Part shown: piece by piece, positions 17,264 to 27,100 of the stretch
How the letters are laid out: every line of letters begins with the position of its first letter
Position numbering within the stretch: the stretch's first letter is position 1
NCBI RefSeq assembly: GCF_900103715.1
Contig: NZ_FNHL01000002.1
Coordinates: 558,001 to 622,000 of the forward strand
Direction: 5' to 3'
DNA: 64,000 nucleotides
Origin: Halogranum gelatinilyticum
GTDB lineage: Archaea > Halobacteriota > Halobacteria > Halobacteriales > Haloferacaceae
The notes under the pieces: model-generated
Databases searched by the model: none
What the model saw: only the letters and a program-made list of their open reading frames with translations
What the model was told of the DNA's origin: nothing
Position numbers and translations under genes: made by a program

Positions 17264-19192
17264 ATGACTGAACTTGGCGGCTATCAGGACCACGTGGCAC
17301 GCGTCGATCTCTCGGGAGGGGACGTCGCGTACGAGGGTATCGACGACGAGGACGCGAAGAAGTATATCGGGGCACGCGGTCTCGGCGTAAAATACGTCTT
17401 CGAGCAGGGGGCGGACGTCGACCCGCTCGGCCCGGACAACATGTTGGCGTTCATGACCGGGCCGCTGACGGGGACACAGGTGACGATGAGCGGTCGTATC
17501 GCGCTCGTCACCAAGTCGCCACTGACCGGTACGGTCACCGACTCCCACCACGGCGGGTGGAGCGGAGCACGACTGAAGTGGTCCGGTTTCGACGGCCTGC
17601 TGTTCACGGGGAAGGCCGAAAAACCGGTCTACGCGTTCGTCGAGGACGGTAAAGTCGAACTCCGCGACGCCTCCCACGTCTGGGGGAAGGGCGTCCACGA
17701 GACCATCGACACGCTCGCCGGGGAAGTCGAGGGGTCGCTCGGCAAGAACCTCAGCGTCATGGCCATCGGCGAGGCTGGCGAGAACCAGGTCCGCTACGCC
17801 TGCGTCGTCAACGAGGACGACCGTGCCTCGGGCCGCGGCGGCACCGGCTGTGTCATGGGGTCGAAGAACCTCAAGGCCGTCGTCGTCAAGTCCGGAACGC
17901 GGATGCCGAAGCCGAAGGACGCCGAGACGTTCAAAGAGGGCTACCAGCAGGCACTGCAGGTCATCCGCGAGTCCGACGTGACGGCCCCGAACGAGGGCGG
18001 GCTGTCGCTCTACGGGACGAACGTCCTCATGAACATCGGCGAAGAGATGGACGGCCTGCCGACGAAGAACGGCAAGTACACGAGTACGGAGGCGTACCGC
18101 GACGCCGAGGGCGTCGACATCGACTCCGAGCGTGTCTCCGGCGAGAACGTCCGCGAGAACATCCTCGTCGACGAGCCGACCTGTCACTCCTGCCCCGTCG
18201 CCTGTAAGAAGGAAGTCGAGGTCAAGTACACCCACAAGGGCGAGGAGATGAACGTCCGGACGGAGTCCTACGAGTACGAGTCGGCCTACGCGCTCGGCCC
18301 GAACTCCGGCAACACCGACCGCGACGCCATCGCCGTGATGCTCGAACAGTGCAACGACCACGGCATCGACACCATCGAGGTCGGCAACGTGATGGCCATG
18401 GCGATGGAGATGACCGAAGAGGGCAAACTCGACGGTCTCGGTGACGGTCTGGAGTGGGGTGACGTCGAGACGATGATCGACATGATCCCGAAGATCGCCA
18501 CCCGCGACGGCGAGCTCGCCGACCATCTCGCTGGCGGCCCGAACCACCTCATCGAGGAGTTCGACGCCGAGGAGAACTCCCTGGCCGTCAAGGGCCAGAC
18601 CATCGCGGCCTACGACCCGCGCTGCATGAAGGGCATGGGCATCGCCTACGCCACCTCGAACCGCGGGGCGTGCCATCTGCGGGCCTACACGCCGTCGGCC
18701 GAGATCCTCGGCTTCCCGATGAAAGTCGATCCGTACGAGTGGGAGGGCAAGGGCGAACTGACCGCCACCTTCCAGGATATGCACGCCATCTCGGACTCCT
18801 TCGACATCTGCAAGTTCAGCGCGTTCGCAGAGGGCATCGAGGAGTACGTCCTGCAGTACAACGGGATGACCGGTCTCGACGTGAGCGAGGACGAACTGCT
18901 GGAGACGGGCGAGCGCATCTACACGCTCGAACGCTACTACAACAACCTCGCAGGCTTCGACGGCGACGACGACTCGCTGCCGGCACGCTTCCTCGAAGGC
19001 GGTATCCCCGGCCAGGGTGCCTCCGAGGGCGAGTACTGTGAGCTGCCGGAGATGAAAGCCGAATACTACAGCCACCGCGGCTGGGTCGACGGCGTCGTCC
19101 CCGACGAGAAGCTCGACGAACTCGGCATCGACCTCGGTCCCGGCACCGGCGTCTCCGCCGGTGGCGACTCGACCGCACCGGCCGACGACTGA
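17264..19192 (+). CDS. Aldehyde:ferredoxin oxidoreductase (tungstopterin family)
   Basis: 642 aa cytoplasmic tungsten/molybdenum bis-pterin oxidoreductase converting aldehydes to acids with ferredoxin. The N-terminal domain has YIGARGLGVKYVF, MTGPLTGTQVTMSGR and the pterin-binding RGGTGCVMGSKNLKAVVV. The [4Fe-4S] ligands are Cys307, Cys310 and Cys314 (CHSCPVACKK) with the fourth Cys470 in RGACHLRAY. Length and motif order are normal for the AOR family; the exact subfamily (AOR, FOR, GAPOR-like) cannot be told. No MoaD-like subunit gene is adjacent, though a SAMP3-type protein lies at 38772. It is monocistronic by spacing. Confidence 0.92.
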   Translation: MTELGGYQDHVARVDLSGGDVAYEGIDDEDAKKYIGARGLGVKYVFEQGADVDPLGPDNMLAFMTGPLTGTQVTMSGRIALVTKSPLTGTVTDSHHGGWSGARLKWSGFDGLLFTGKAEKPVYAFVEDGKVELRDASHVWGKGVHETIDTLAGEVEGSLGKNLSVMAIGEAGENQVRYACVVNEDDRASGRGGTGCVMGSKNLKAVVVKSGTRMPKPKDAETFKEGYQQALQVIRESDVTAPNEGGLSLYGTNVLMNIGEEMDGLPTKNGKYTSTEAYRDAEGVDIDSERVSGENVRENILVDEPTCHSCPVACKKEVEVKYTHKGEEMNVRTESYEYESAYALGPNSGNTDRDAIAVMLEQCNDHGIDTIEVGNVMAMAMEMTEEGKLDGLGDGLEWGDVETMIDMIPKIATRDGELADHLAGGPNHLIEEFDAEENSLAVKGQTIAAYDPRCMKGMGIAYATSNRGACHLRAYTPSAEILGFPMKVDPYEWEGKGELTATFQDMHAISDSFDICKFSAFAEGIEEYVLQYNGMTGLDVSEDELLETGERIYTLERYYNNLAGFDGDDDSLPARFLEGGIPGQGASEGEYCELPEMKAEYYSHRGWVDGVVPDEKLDELGIDLGPGTGVSAGGDSTAPADD

Positions 19193-19419
19193 GCGTCCAC
19201 CGACCGTTCCGACTTTTTGATGTGACCGGAAGCCCGCGAGCGACGTGGCTCGTCCGCAAGCGACTCAGCCGCAGCGACTCAGCCGCCAACGACGCAAGCG
19301 ACGCAGCTCACCTCTCGGAAGAGACGACAGCAGACAGTCGATAGAAATCCGACAGTAGGAGGGCCATACCGTCGGCAGACGGAACATACCTTTTCCCCGG
19401 ACTGTCGTCTGAGCCGCAC

Positions 19420-21099
19420 ATGAGTCACAGCCGACAGCCAAACGAACATCCCGCTCGTCCGGGCGTCGGCCGCCGGGCCGTCCTTCGCGGACTCGGCACG
19501 CTCTCCGCGCTCTCCGCACTCGGCACCGGCAGCGTGGCGGCCCGTCACGTGCCGTCGACGCCGGCGGCACCCCCGTCGCACCACCGCGGCGGCCGGCGGC
19601 TGGTAGACGCCTACCACCACCGCCGCCGGGCGGCGCGCTTCCACACCGACCACCGACCGCCGGAGCACCGCGCCAACGGCGACGAGTCCCTCGACGGCTA
19701 TCTCGCCTCCTTCACGAAGGGGCTACCACACGATGAACTGGGGATGGTCGACGCCGCGGCCTACGAGACACTCCTCGCCGCGCTGGACGGCCGCGGTTCG
19801 TTCGACGACGTCCCGTTGGGTGGCGACCGGAAGCTCGTCAACCCGCAGGCGGCACTGTCGTTCGTCATCACCGGGCCGGACCCCCACGACGTGACGATGC
19901 CGCCCGCCCCGCGGTTCGACAGCCCCGAGTCGGCCGCCGAGATGGTCGAACTCTACTGGCAGGCACTCCTGCGCGACGTTCCCTTCGACGCCTACGAGGG
20001 CAACCCGGTCGCCGAGGCGGCCGCCGCCAACCTCTCGGGGCTCTCGGGATACGCCGGTCCCCGTGACGACGAGGGACGGGTGACGCCCGAACTGCTGTTC
20101 CGCGGACCGAGCGACGGCGACCGGACCGGCCCGTATCTGTCGCAGTTCTTCTACTACCCCATCCCCCGCGGCGACGTGGTCGAACAGCCACAGCTGTGCC
20201 GCGTCTACGAGCCGGGTGTCGACTATCTGACCGACTTTGAGACGTGGCTCGACTGTGCCGCCGGTGCCGCCCCCGGCCACGGCGACGTCTACGACCCGAT
20301 GGCGCGCTACCTCCACAGCGGCCGCGACCTCTCGACGTACGTCCACCGCGACTACGCGATTCAGTCCTACCTCGACGCCGCGCTCGTCCTCCTCGGGCTG
20401 GGCGCGCCAGCCAACCCCGGTATTCCATCGACGGAGGGCCAGTCGCTGTTCGTCGACTTCGGTCCCCACGACGTGCTCGACGCGGTTCCGGGTGTCCTGA
20501 AGGCGGTCCAAGGGGCCAACTGGGCACAGAAGTGGCTCGTCCACCGTCGGCTCCGCCCCGAGGCGTTCGGCGCGCACGTCCACAGCCAGCTGACCGACGT
20601 CCGTGAGTCGCCGATTCACCCCGACCTGCTGGACTCGCCCGTGCTGGACGAGATACAGGCGGCGTACGGGAGCTACCTCCTGCCGCAAGCATATCCCGAG
20701 GGGTCGCCGTTGCATCCGTCGTATCCGGCAGGGCACGCCGGTATCGCCGGAGCCTGCGTCACCGTCCTGAAGGCGTTCTTCGACGAGTCGTGGCTCCTGC
20801 CGAACCCGGTCGCCCCCTCGGCGGACGGGACCGCCCTCGTCGCCGTCGACGACGCGTTGACCGTCGGCGACGAACTGGACAAGCTTGCCTCGAACATGTC
20901 CATCGGCCGCAACTGGGCGGGTATCCACTACCGCAGCGACGCCGACGCCGGTATCCGGATGGGCGAACAGGTCGCCATCGGCTTCCTCGCCGACCGCGCA
21001 CGGCTATACGATGCGGCCTACGGCTTCGAGGGCTTCCGCCTCACCACGTTCGACGGCGAGCGTATCCGCATCACCGCCGACGGCGCGGTTCCGGCCTGA
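19420..21099 (+). CDS. Secreted vanadium-dependent haloperoxidase/acid phosphatase-fold protein
   Basis: 559 aa. Residues 1-41 form a Tat signal (GRRAVLRGLGTLSALSALG, ending VAA). The C-terminal half holds the vanadate/phosphate site of the PAP2/VHPO superfamily: KWLVHRRLRPEAFG (Lys and Arg), YPAGHAGIAGACV (P-x-G-H), and GRNWAGIHYRSDADAG (Arg and the axial His, with Asp four residues on). Domain size and the bacterial-type KW..HRRLRPE pattern fit vanadium haloperoxidase homologues rather than small PAP2 lipid phosphatases. Halide oxidation is chemically attractive in a brine organism, but phosphatase activity is equally possible from sequence. Confidence 0.82.
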   Translation: MSHSRQPNEHPARPGVGRRAVLRGLGTLSALSALGTGSVAARHVPSTPAAPPSHHRGGRRLVDAYHHRRRAARFHTDHRPPEHRANGDESLDGYLASFTKGLPHDELGMVDAAAYETLLAALDGRGSFDDVPLGGDRKLVNPQAALSFVITGPDPHDVTMPPAPRFDSPESAAEMVELYWQALLRDVPFDAYEGNPVAEAAAANLSGLSGYAGPRDDEGRVTPELLFRGPSDGDRTGPYLSQFFYYPIPRGDVVEQPQLCRVYEPGVDYLTDFETWLDCAAGAAPGHGDVYDPMARYLHSGRDLSTYVHRDYAIQSYLDAALVLLGLGAPANPGIPSTEGQSLFVDFGPHDVLDAVPGVLKAVQGANWAQKWLVHRRLRPEAFGAHVHSQLTDVRESPIHPDLLDSPVLDEIQAAYGSYLLPQAYPEGSPLHPSYPAGHAGIAGACVTVLKAFFDESWLLPNPVAPSADGTALVAVDDALTVGDELDKLASNMSIGRNWAGIHYRSDADAGIRMGEQVAIGFLADRARLYDAAYGFEGFRLTTFDGERIRITADGAVPA

Positions 21100-21100
21100 G

Positions 21101-21451
21101 CTAGGCCACGAGCGGGAGACCGAAGCGGATCGCCCACAGCACGAGCATCCCGACGGCGATGGTCGCAAAGACGTTCTCCGTCCGCCAGGCGACGGCGGCG
21201 GCGACGAGACCGGCGACGAGTCGGTCGTCGGCCACAGTGTCGACGAGCGACGGTTCGATGGTCACGAGTGCCGGGACGACCAGTGCCGCGAGCACCGCCG
21301 CCGGGACGTACGACAGTGCCCGTTCGACCCACTCGGGGATGTCGTCGACGCGGCCGAACAGTGCGATAAAGGAGAGGCGGATGGCGTAGGTGACGACGCC
21401 GAGAGCGAGAATGACGGCCCACAGCGTCGCCGGGCCGTAGCTGGTCGTCAT
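21101..21451 (-). CDS. azlD: AzlD family branched-chain amino acid export subunit
   Basis: 116 aa small membrane protein with four hydrophobic helices, including VTYAIRLSFIALFGRVDDIP and LSYVPAAVLAALVVPAL, both typical of AzlD (the first contains the conserved R-x-S/L-P region). It is the second gene of a coupled pair: its start overlaps the AzlC TGA by four bases (21448-21451). AzlCD complexes export branched-chain amino acids or related compounds; in archaea the substrate is untested. Confidence 0.88.
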   Translation of the reverse strand: MTTSYGPATLWAVILALGVVTYAIRLSFIALFGRVDDIPEWVERALSYVPAAVLAALVVPALVTIEPSLVDTVADDRLVAGLVAAAVAWRTENVFATIAVGMLVLWAIRFGLPLVA

Positions 21452-22125
21452 CGCCGTCCCTCCACGAACATCCCGGCCGCGACGCCGACGAGCGCGGCGA
21501 CGATCAGTCCGAGATTGAACGGGAGTCCCGCACCGACGACGGCGACGATGCCTGCGGCGGCCCCTGCGGCGAGCGATTCACGGTTTTTCAACGCCGGCAC
21601 GAGCAAGGCGAGGAAGACGAGCGGGACGGCGAACTCGAGGCCCCACGACTCGGGGACGCCCGCGCCGACGACGACGCCGACGACGGTGCCGACCTGCCAG
21701 ACGCCCCACAGCGCGAGCGACACGCCGAGATAGTACCACCGCTGGCCCGAGTCGTCGGCGTCGTAGCGGGCGACGGTGAGCGCGAACGCCTGGTCGGTGA
21801 GGAAGTACGCGAGCAGCGCGCGGATACGGGCCGTCGCGGCCCGGAAGTGCGGCGCGATAGAGGCCGAGTACATCAGCATCCGGAGGTTGATGACGGCGGC
21901 CGTGAGAACGACGACGGCGAGCGAGGCGTCGTTCCCGAGCAGTTCGAGTGCGGCCAGCTGCGACGCACCTGCGAAGACGAAGACGGACATTCCGACCGCC
22001 TGAAGGAGCGAGAGACCGGTTTCGGCGGCGGCGACGCCCGCGACGAGCGCGAAGGGGAGGATACCGAGGAGGAGGGGAAGCGCGTCACGGATCCCTGCGG
22101 AGAAGTGAGTCGAGACTCGGTCCAT
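21448..22125 (-). CDS. azlC: AzlC family branched-chain amino acid permease
   Basis: 225 aa membrane protein with about six or seven helices. Diagnostic stretches are FSAGIRDALPLLLGILPFALVAG near the N-terminus and VFVFAGASQLAALELLG followed by LRMLMYSASIAPH, all characteristic of AzlC. ATG 22125 gives the usual length. It forms an operon with the overlapping azlD. The spacer to the divergent peptidase at 22234 is about 110 bp and would hold both promoters. Confidence 0.9.
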   Translation of the reverse strand: MDRVSTHFSAGIRDALPLLLGILPFALVAGVAAAETGLSLLQAVGMSVFVFAGASQLAALELLGNDASLAVVVLTAAVINLRMLMYSASIAPHFRAATARIRALLAYFLTDQAFALTVARYDADDSGQRWYYLGVSLALWGVWQVGTVVGVVVGAGVPESWGLEFAVPLVFLALLVPALKNRESLAAGAAAGIVAVVGAGLPFNLGLIVAALVGVAAGMFVEGRR

Positions 22126-22233
22126 ACAGTGGAAGAAATGTGGAGCTATGAAACCCCTGTCTATTCGGCAACGCGTCCTGTCGATTCCGCATACCCAACC
22201 GTTATCACGCGACGCGCGGAGAGTCGAACAGAT

Positions 22234-24069
22234 ATGTCAGCCGAGAGTGACAGCGACGCCTTCAGCCCGGAAGACCTCGCACGCCTCCCCGAGTTCTACC
22301 ATCCGAGCGTTTCGCCGGACGGCTCGACGGTCGCGCTCTACTACGACGGCACCGGCCGCAACGAACTCTTTCTCCTCGACCCGGTGACCGGCGAGCGGAC
22401 GCAGGTCAGCGACGGCGACGTCCCGCGCAACGCCCGCTGGCCGATTCTGTGGCGCGGCGACGGCGAGGCGGTCTACTTCCACCGCGACGAGGGCGGCGAC
22501 GAACAGAACGACGTCTACAGCATCGACCGCGAGGGACGCGTCGAGCAGGTCGTCGCCGTCGACGGGCAGGCCATCGCCATGGACAGCAGTTCCGACGGCC
22601 GCTATCTGCTCTACGCCAGCGACGAGGGCACGCAGATGAACCTCTATCACTACGACACCGACGCCGACGAGCGCGAGCAGCTCACCGCCTCAGAGAAGCC
22701 GGTCTACCAGGGACTGTTCTCCCCGGACGACGACCGTATCGCCTACGCCGCCAACGAGACAGACGACCTCGAAAACACCGACACGTACGTCATGCGCGCC
22801 GACGGGAGCGAGAAGCGGAAGCTCGCCGTCGGCACGGCGGGCACCGAGGTCCAGCCGGTCGACTGGCATCCTGCGGGCGACCGTCTCCTCGTCGCCGACA
22901 ACAGCGCGGACCTCGGCCGAGCCGGAATCTACTATCTCGACGACGACACGGTCGAATGGCTCGGCAACGGCCAACACGAGGAGTCTCCGGCGGCGTTCTC
23001 GCCGGACGGGAGTCAGGTCGTCGTCACTCGCCAGCGCGAGGCGGCGTCGATGCCCGTCGTCTACGACCTCGACGGCCGCGAAGTCGCGGAGTTCGACCTC
23101 CCGGAGGGCGTCACCAGCGTCGCCGGACGGAGTGGCTTCCTCGACGACGAGACGCTCGTCCTCGGCCACAGTACCCCGAGCGAGCGGTCGACGCTCTACG
23201 CCTACGACCTGGGGATGCACACGACGACGACGCTCTTGGCTCCGGACTACGGCGACGTCGACCCCGACCGCTTCGTCGACGCCGAGTACGTGACCTACGA
23301 GTCGACCGACGGTCTCGGCATCGGCGCGCTGTTGTTCGACGCCCGCCAGCGGCCCGGCGTCGACGCCGACGCAACGGAGCAGCCAGCGGTCGTGATGGTC
23401 CACGGCGGGCCGCACGGCCAGTCGACGAAGGCGTTCAACCTCTACGCGCAGTTCCTCGTCAACAAGGGCTACACGGTCCTCCAGCCGAACTACCGCGGGT
23501 CGACCGGCCGTGGCCGCGAGTTCAAGAACCGCATCCACGGCGACTGGGGCGGCATGGAGCAGGCCGACGTCGCCGAGGGCGGCCGCTGGCTGATGGGTCG
23601 CGACTGGGTCGACGAGGAGCGCGTCGCCGTCTTCGGCGGCTCCTACGGTGGCTATTCCGTCTACATGCAGCTCGTGCAGTATCCCGAGCTGTGGGCGACG
23701 GGTATCGCCTGGATCGGCATCACCGACCTCCACCGGCTCTACGAGGACTCGATGCCGCATTTCCAGACGATGCTCGAACAGCAGCTGGGCGACCCGGAGG
23801 AGAACGACGAGCTGTGGCGCGACCGCAGTGCCATCACCCACGTCGACGCCATCGAACGGCCGATATTCATGGTCCACGGCGTCAACGACCCGCGCTGTCC
23901 GGTCTCGCAGGCACGAATCTTCCGCGACGCGCTCGAAGAACGGGGCTGGACCGAGGGGGAGGAGTTCGAGTACGAGGAACTCGGCGAGGAGGGCCACGGC
24001 TCGACCGACACCGACCAGAAGCTCCGGACGTTCTCGCTGTTGGGTGACTATCTCGACCGGCGGCTCTGA
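22234..24069 (+). CDS. S9 family prolyl oligopeptidase / acylaminoacyl peptidase
   Basis: 611 aa. Residues 1-360 are a WD-like beta-propeller with repeated 'SPDG/SPDD' blade motifs (YHPSVSPDGSTVALY, GLFSPDDDRIAYA, PAAFSPDGSQVVV). Residues 380-611 are the alpha/beta-hydrolase catalytic domain with oxyanion HGGPHG, nucleophile Ser470 in GGSYGG, Asp552 in GVNDPRCP, and His588 in EEGHGS. No signal peptide is seen, so it is probably cytoplasmic and trims small or N-acylated peptides. ATG 22234 (MSAESDSDAF) is preferred because upstream in-frame codons overlap the divergent promoter region of azlC. Confidence 0.92.
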   Translation: MSAESDSDAFSPEDLARLPEFYHPSVSPDGSTVALYYDGTGRNELFLLDPVTGERTQVSDGDVPRNARWPILWRGDGEAVYFHRDEGGDEQNDVYSIDREGRVEQVVAVDGQAIAMDSSSDGRYLLYASDEGTQMNLYHYDTDADEREQLTASEKPVYQGLFSPDDDRIAYAANETDDLENTDTYVMRADGSEKRKLAVGTAGTEVQPVDWHPAGDRLLVADNSADLGRAGIYYLDDDTVEWLGNGQHEESPAAFSPDGSQVVVTRQREAASMPVVYDLDGREVAEFDLPEGVTSVAGRSGFLDDETLVLGHSTPSERSTLYAYDLGMHTTTTLLAPDYGDVDPDRFVDAEYVTYESTDGLGIGALLFDARQRPGVDADATEQPAVVMVHGGPHGQSTKAFNLYAQFLVNKGYTVLQPNYRGSTGRGREFKNRIHGDWGGMEQADVAEGGRWLMGRDWVDEERVAVFGGSYGGYSVYMQLVQYPELWATGIAWIGITDLHRLYEDSMPHFQTMLEQQLGDPEENDELWRDRSAITHVDAIERPIFMVHGVNDPRCPVSQARIFRDALEERGWTEGEEFEYEELGEEGHGSTDTDQKLRTFSLLGDYLDRRL

Positions 24070-24161
24070 CGGCGCGACATTAGAGGTGATGGTAAGACGA
24101 GCGGCCCTGAAAGAAAGAGCGTTCAGTACCGTGCGATCCGTCTTCGGACGGTCGCCGGTCG

Positions 24162-27100
24162 CTAGTCTGCTCGGTCGTCGAACTGTGCGTGGTAGCGGTT
24201 CTGCACTTCGACGACGTGGTCGCGGTTCTCGAGGTCGTAGTAGTGCATCCCGTACAGTCGCTCGGCGATCTCCTCGCGCGTCTCGATGTCGGCGGGAGTG
24301 TCACCGGCCGGGAAGGGCTGGCGGTTGTAGATGGCCTGCACCTGTCCCGTCGTCTCGGTGCTCAGATCGGCGAACGCTACCCCGTACTTCGCCTGTGAGA
24401 TCTCCTCACGGCTGTATTCGGGGTCGGTCGGCAGTGGGCCGAACTGTGCGTCGTAGGCGTTCTGGACCTCGATCAGCTGTTCTGCCGTCAGTTTGGCTGC
24501 GAGCGTCGACTCCTGCGCTCGCATATCGTACAGCCGCTCGGCGATCTCTTCGCGCGTCTCGATGTCACCCGGGGTGGCACCGTCGGCGAAGGGCTGGCGG
24601 TTGTAGATGTCCTGCACCTGTCCCGCCGTCTCGTAACTGACCTCGGCGAAGTCGTAGCCGTACTTCGCCTGCGTGATCTCGTCACGGGTGTACGTCTTGT
24701 CGCCGTCACCGTCGCCACCAGTGGGCTCGGTCACGGTGAGAGTGGCGGTCTGAGCGTCGTCGTCGGTGTAGACACCGTGGGTGTACTCACCGGCTGCGAG
24801 ACCGCTCGTGTCGATATCTTCGAAGGTCACCGTCTGGCTCTCACCGCCAGCGAGGGTGACGTCCTGACTGGAGAGGACCGTCCCGTCGACTTGGAAGGAG
24901 ACCGATTGGGTCCCTTCCTCGTCACCGGTGTTCTCGACGGTCGCACTGACGTCGATGACGTCACCTTGCGTGACGGTCACGTCCATCGGATTCAGGTCCG
25001 ACACCTCGAAGTTCGCCGGGTCGCTGGGTGCGGCCGGTGCGTCGACGGTCAACGTCGCAGTCTGTGAGTCGTCGTCGGTGTAGATGCCGTGGGTGTAGTC
25101 ACCCGGTGCGAGACCGCTCGTGTCGATGTCCTCGAAGGTCACCGTCTGGCTCTCACCGCCAGCGAGGGTGACATCCTGACTGGAGAGGACAGTCCCGTCG
25201 ACCTGGAAGGAGACCGATTGGGTCCCTTCCTCGTCACCAGTGTTCTCGACGGTCGCGCTGACGTCGATGACGTCACCCTGCGTGACCGTCACGTAGGTCG
25301 GGTTCAGGTCAGACACCTGGAAGTCCGCTGGGTCGCTGGGCGTCGCTGGTGCATCGACGGTCAACGTCGCAGTCTGTGAGTCGTCATCGGTGTAGATGCC
25401 ATGGGTGTAGTCACCTGGAGCGAGGCCACTGGTGCCGATGTCTTCGAACGTCACCGTCTGGCTCTCGCCACCAGCGAGGGTCACATCTTCGCTCGCGATA
25501 GCCGTACTACCGACGCGGAACTCGACACGCTGCGTGTCCGAGTCGTCGCCGGTGTTCTCGACGGTCGCGCTGACGTCGATGACGTCACCCTGGGTGACAG
25601 TCACGTCCGTCGGATTCAGGTCCGACACCTGGAAGTTCGCCGGGTCGCTGGGCGTCGCTGGTGCTTCGACCGTCAACGTCGCGGTCTGGGAGTCGTCATC
25701 GGTGTAGACACCGTGGGTGTACTCACCGGCTGCGAGACCGCTGGTATCGATGTCCTCGAAGGTCACCGTCCGGCTCTCACCGCCAGCGAGGGTGACATCC
25801 TGACCAGTGAGTGCCGTCCCGTCGACACGGAACTCGACGCGCTGCGTGTCCGAGTCGTCGCCGGTGTTCTCGACGGTCGCGCTGACGTCGATGACGTCAC
25901 CCTGCGTGACCGTCACGTCGGTCGGGTTCAGGTTCGACACCTGGAAGTTCGCCGGGTCGCTCGGGGAACTGCCGCTGTCGACGGTCAGTGTGGCCCCACT
26001 CATGTCGGTGACCGTGTAACTGTGCCCCGCCTCGGTGCCGAGCGCCGTGACGCTCAGGCCGAGGTCGGTCGTGCCGGCATCGTCGCCTTCGACGGTGACC
26101 GTCGCGATGACGACGCTGCCGGTGTTGTCGGTGTCCGCCAACGCCGCGACAGCCCGCGCCGACGAGCCGTCGGCCGCGATGGTGACGTCGGACGTCTGGT
26201 CGGACGGTGAGCCATGCAACTCGACGTCGGTGATAGAGGCGACCGACGGGGTCGCGACCGTCACCTCGAAGTCGTAGGCACCGACACCGCCGTCGGCACT
26301 CTCGACGACGACGTCGAAGGTCGTCGAGGAGCCCTCGTCGATTCCGTCACTCGCCGGATTCATCGAGACGGTCGTCTCGGGGTCGGGCTGCGGTTCCGGG
26401 TCCGGGTCCGGGTCAGGGTCCGGGTCCGGGTCAGGGTCCGGGTCCGGGTCAGGGTCCGGGTCCGGGTTCTGGTTGTTCGTGTCCGTGTTCTGGACGGTGA
26501 CGACGACGGTATCGGTGTCGCTCGCCTCGCCGTCACTGACATCGACCTCGAAGGTCAATGCCGTGTCGCTGTCGACGTCTGGTGCCTCGAAGGTCGCCGT
26601 GCTGGTGTCGTCACCGGTGAGCGACACGTCGGGGCCGTCCGTCTGGCTCCAGGCGTAGGTCAACGCGTCGCCGTCGGGGTCGCTGGACCCCGTCGCGTCG
26701 AGCGTGACCGTCGTCTCTTCGTCGACCGTCTGGTCGGCACCGGCGTCAGCCGTGGGTGGCCGGTTGGCCGGTGTCGGGTCCGTGACGGTCAGCGTCGCGC
26801 CGTTCGCCTCGGTGACGGTGTAGCTCTGACCGCTCTCGGTACCGAGCGCCTCGACAGACAGGCCGAGGTCGGTCGTCCCGGCCGCGTCACCTTCGACGGT
26901 GACCGTCGCGATGACGACGCTCCCGGTGTCGTCGGTATCCGCCAGTGCGGCGACTACCGAGACGGCGGAGCCGTCGTTCGCGAGGGTGACGTCCGAGGTC
27001 TGTGCCGGCGGTCCGCCACCCAGGGAGATGTCAGTGATCGATGCGACGGTCGAATCGGCGACTGTCACGTCGAAGTCGTAGGCACCGACACCACCGTCGG

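Noticed and set aside
17249-19075. A 608-codon minus-strand frame opposite the aldehyde oxidoreductase
   Set aside because: The plus strand has full AOR motifs; the opposite frame is a shadow.
24723-26468. CRISPR-like regular repeats
   Set aside because: Repeat units are 312 bp or 6/18 bp, contiguous without spacers, and coding for protein repeats.
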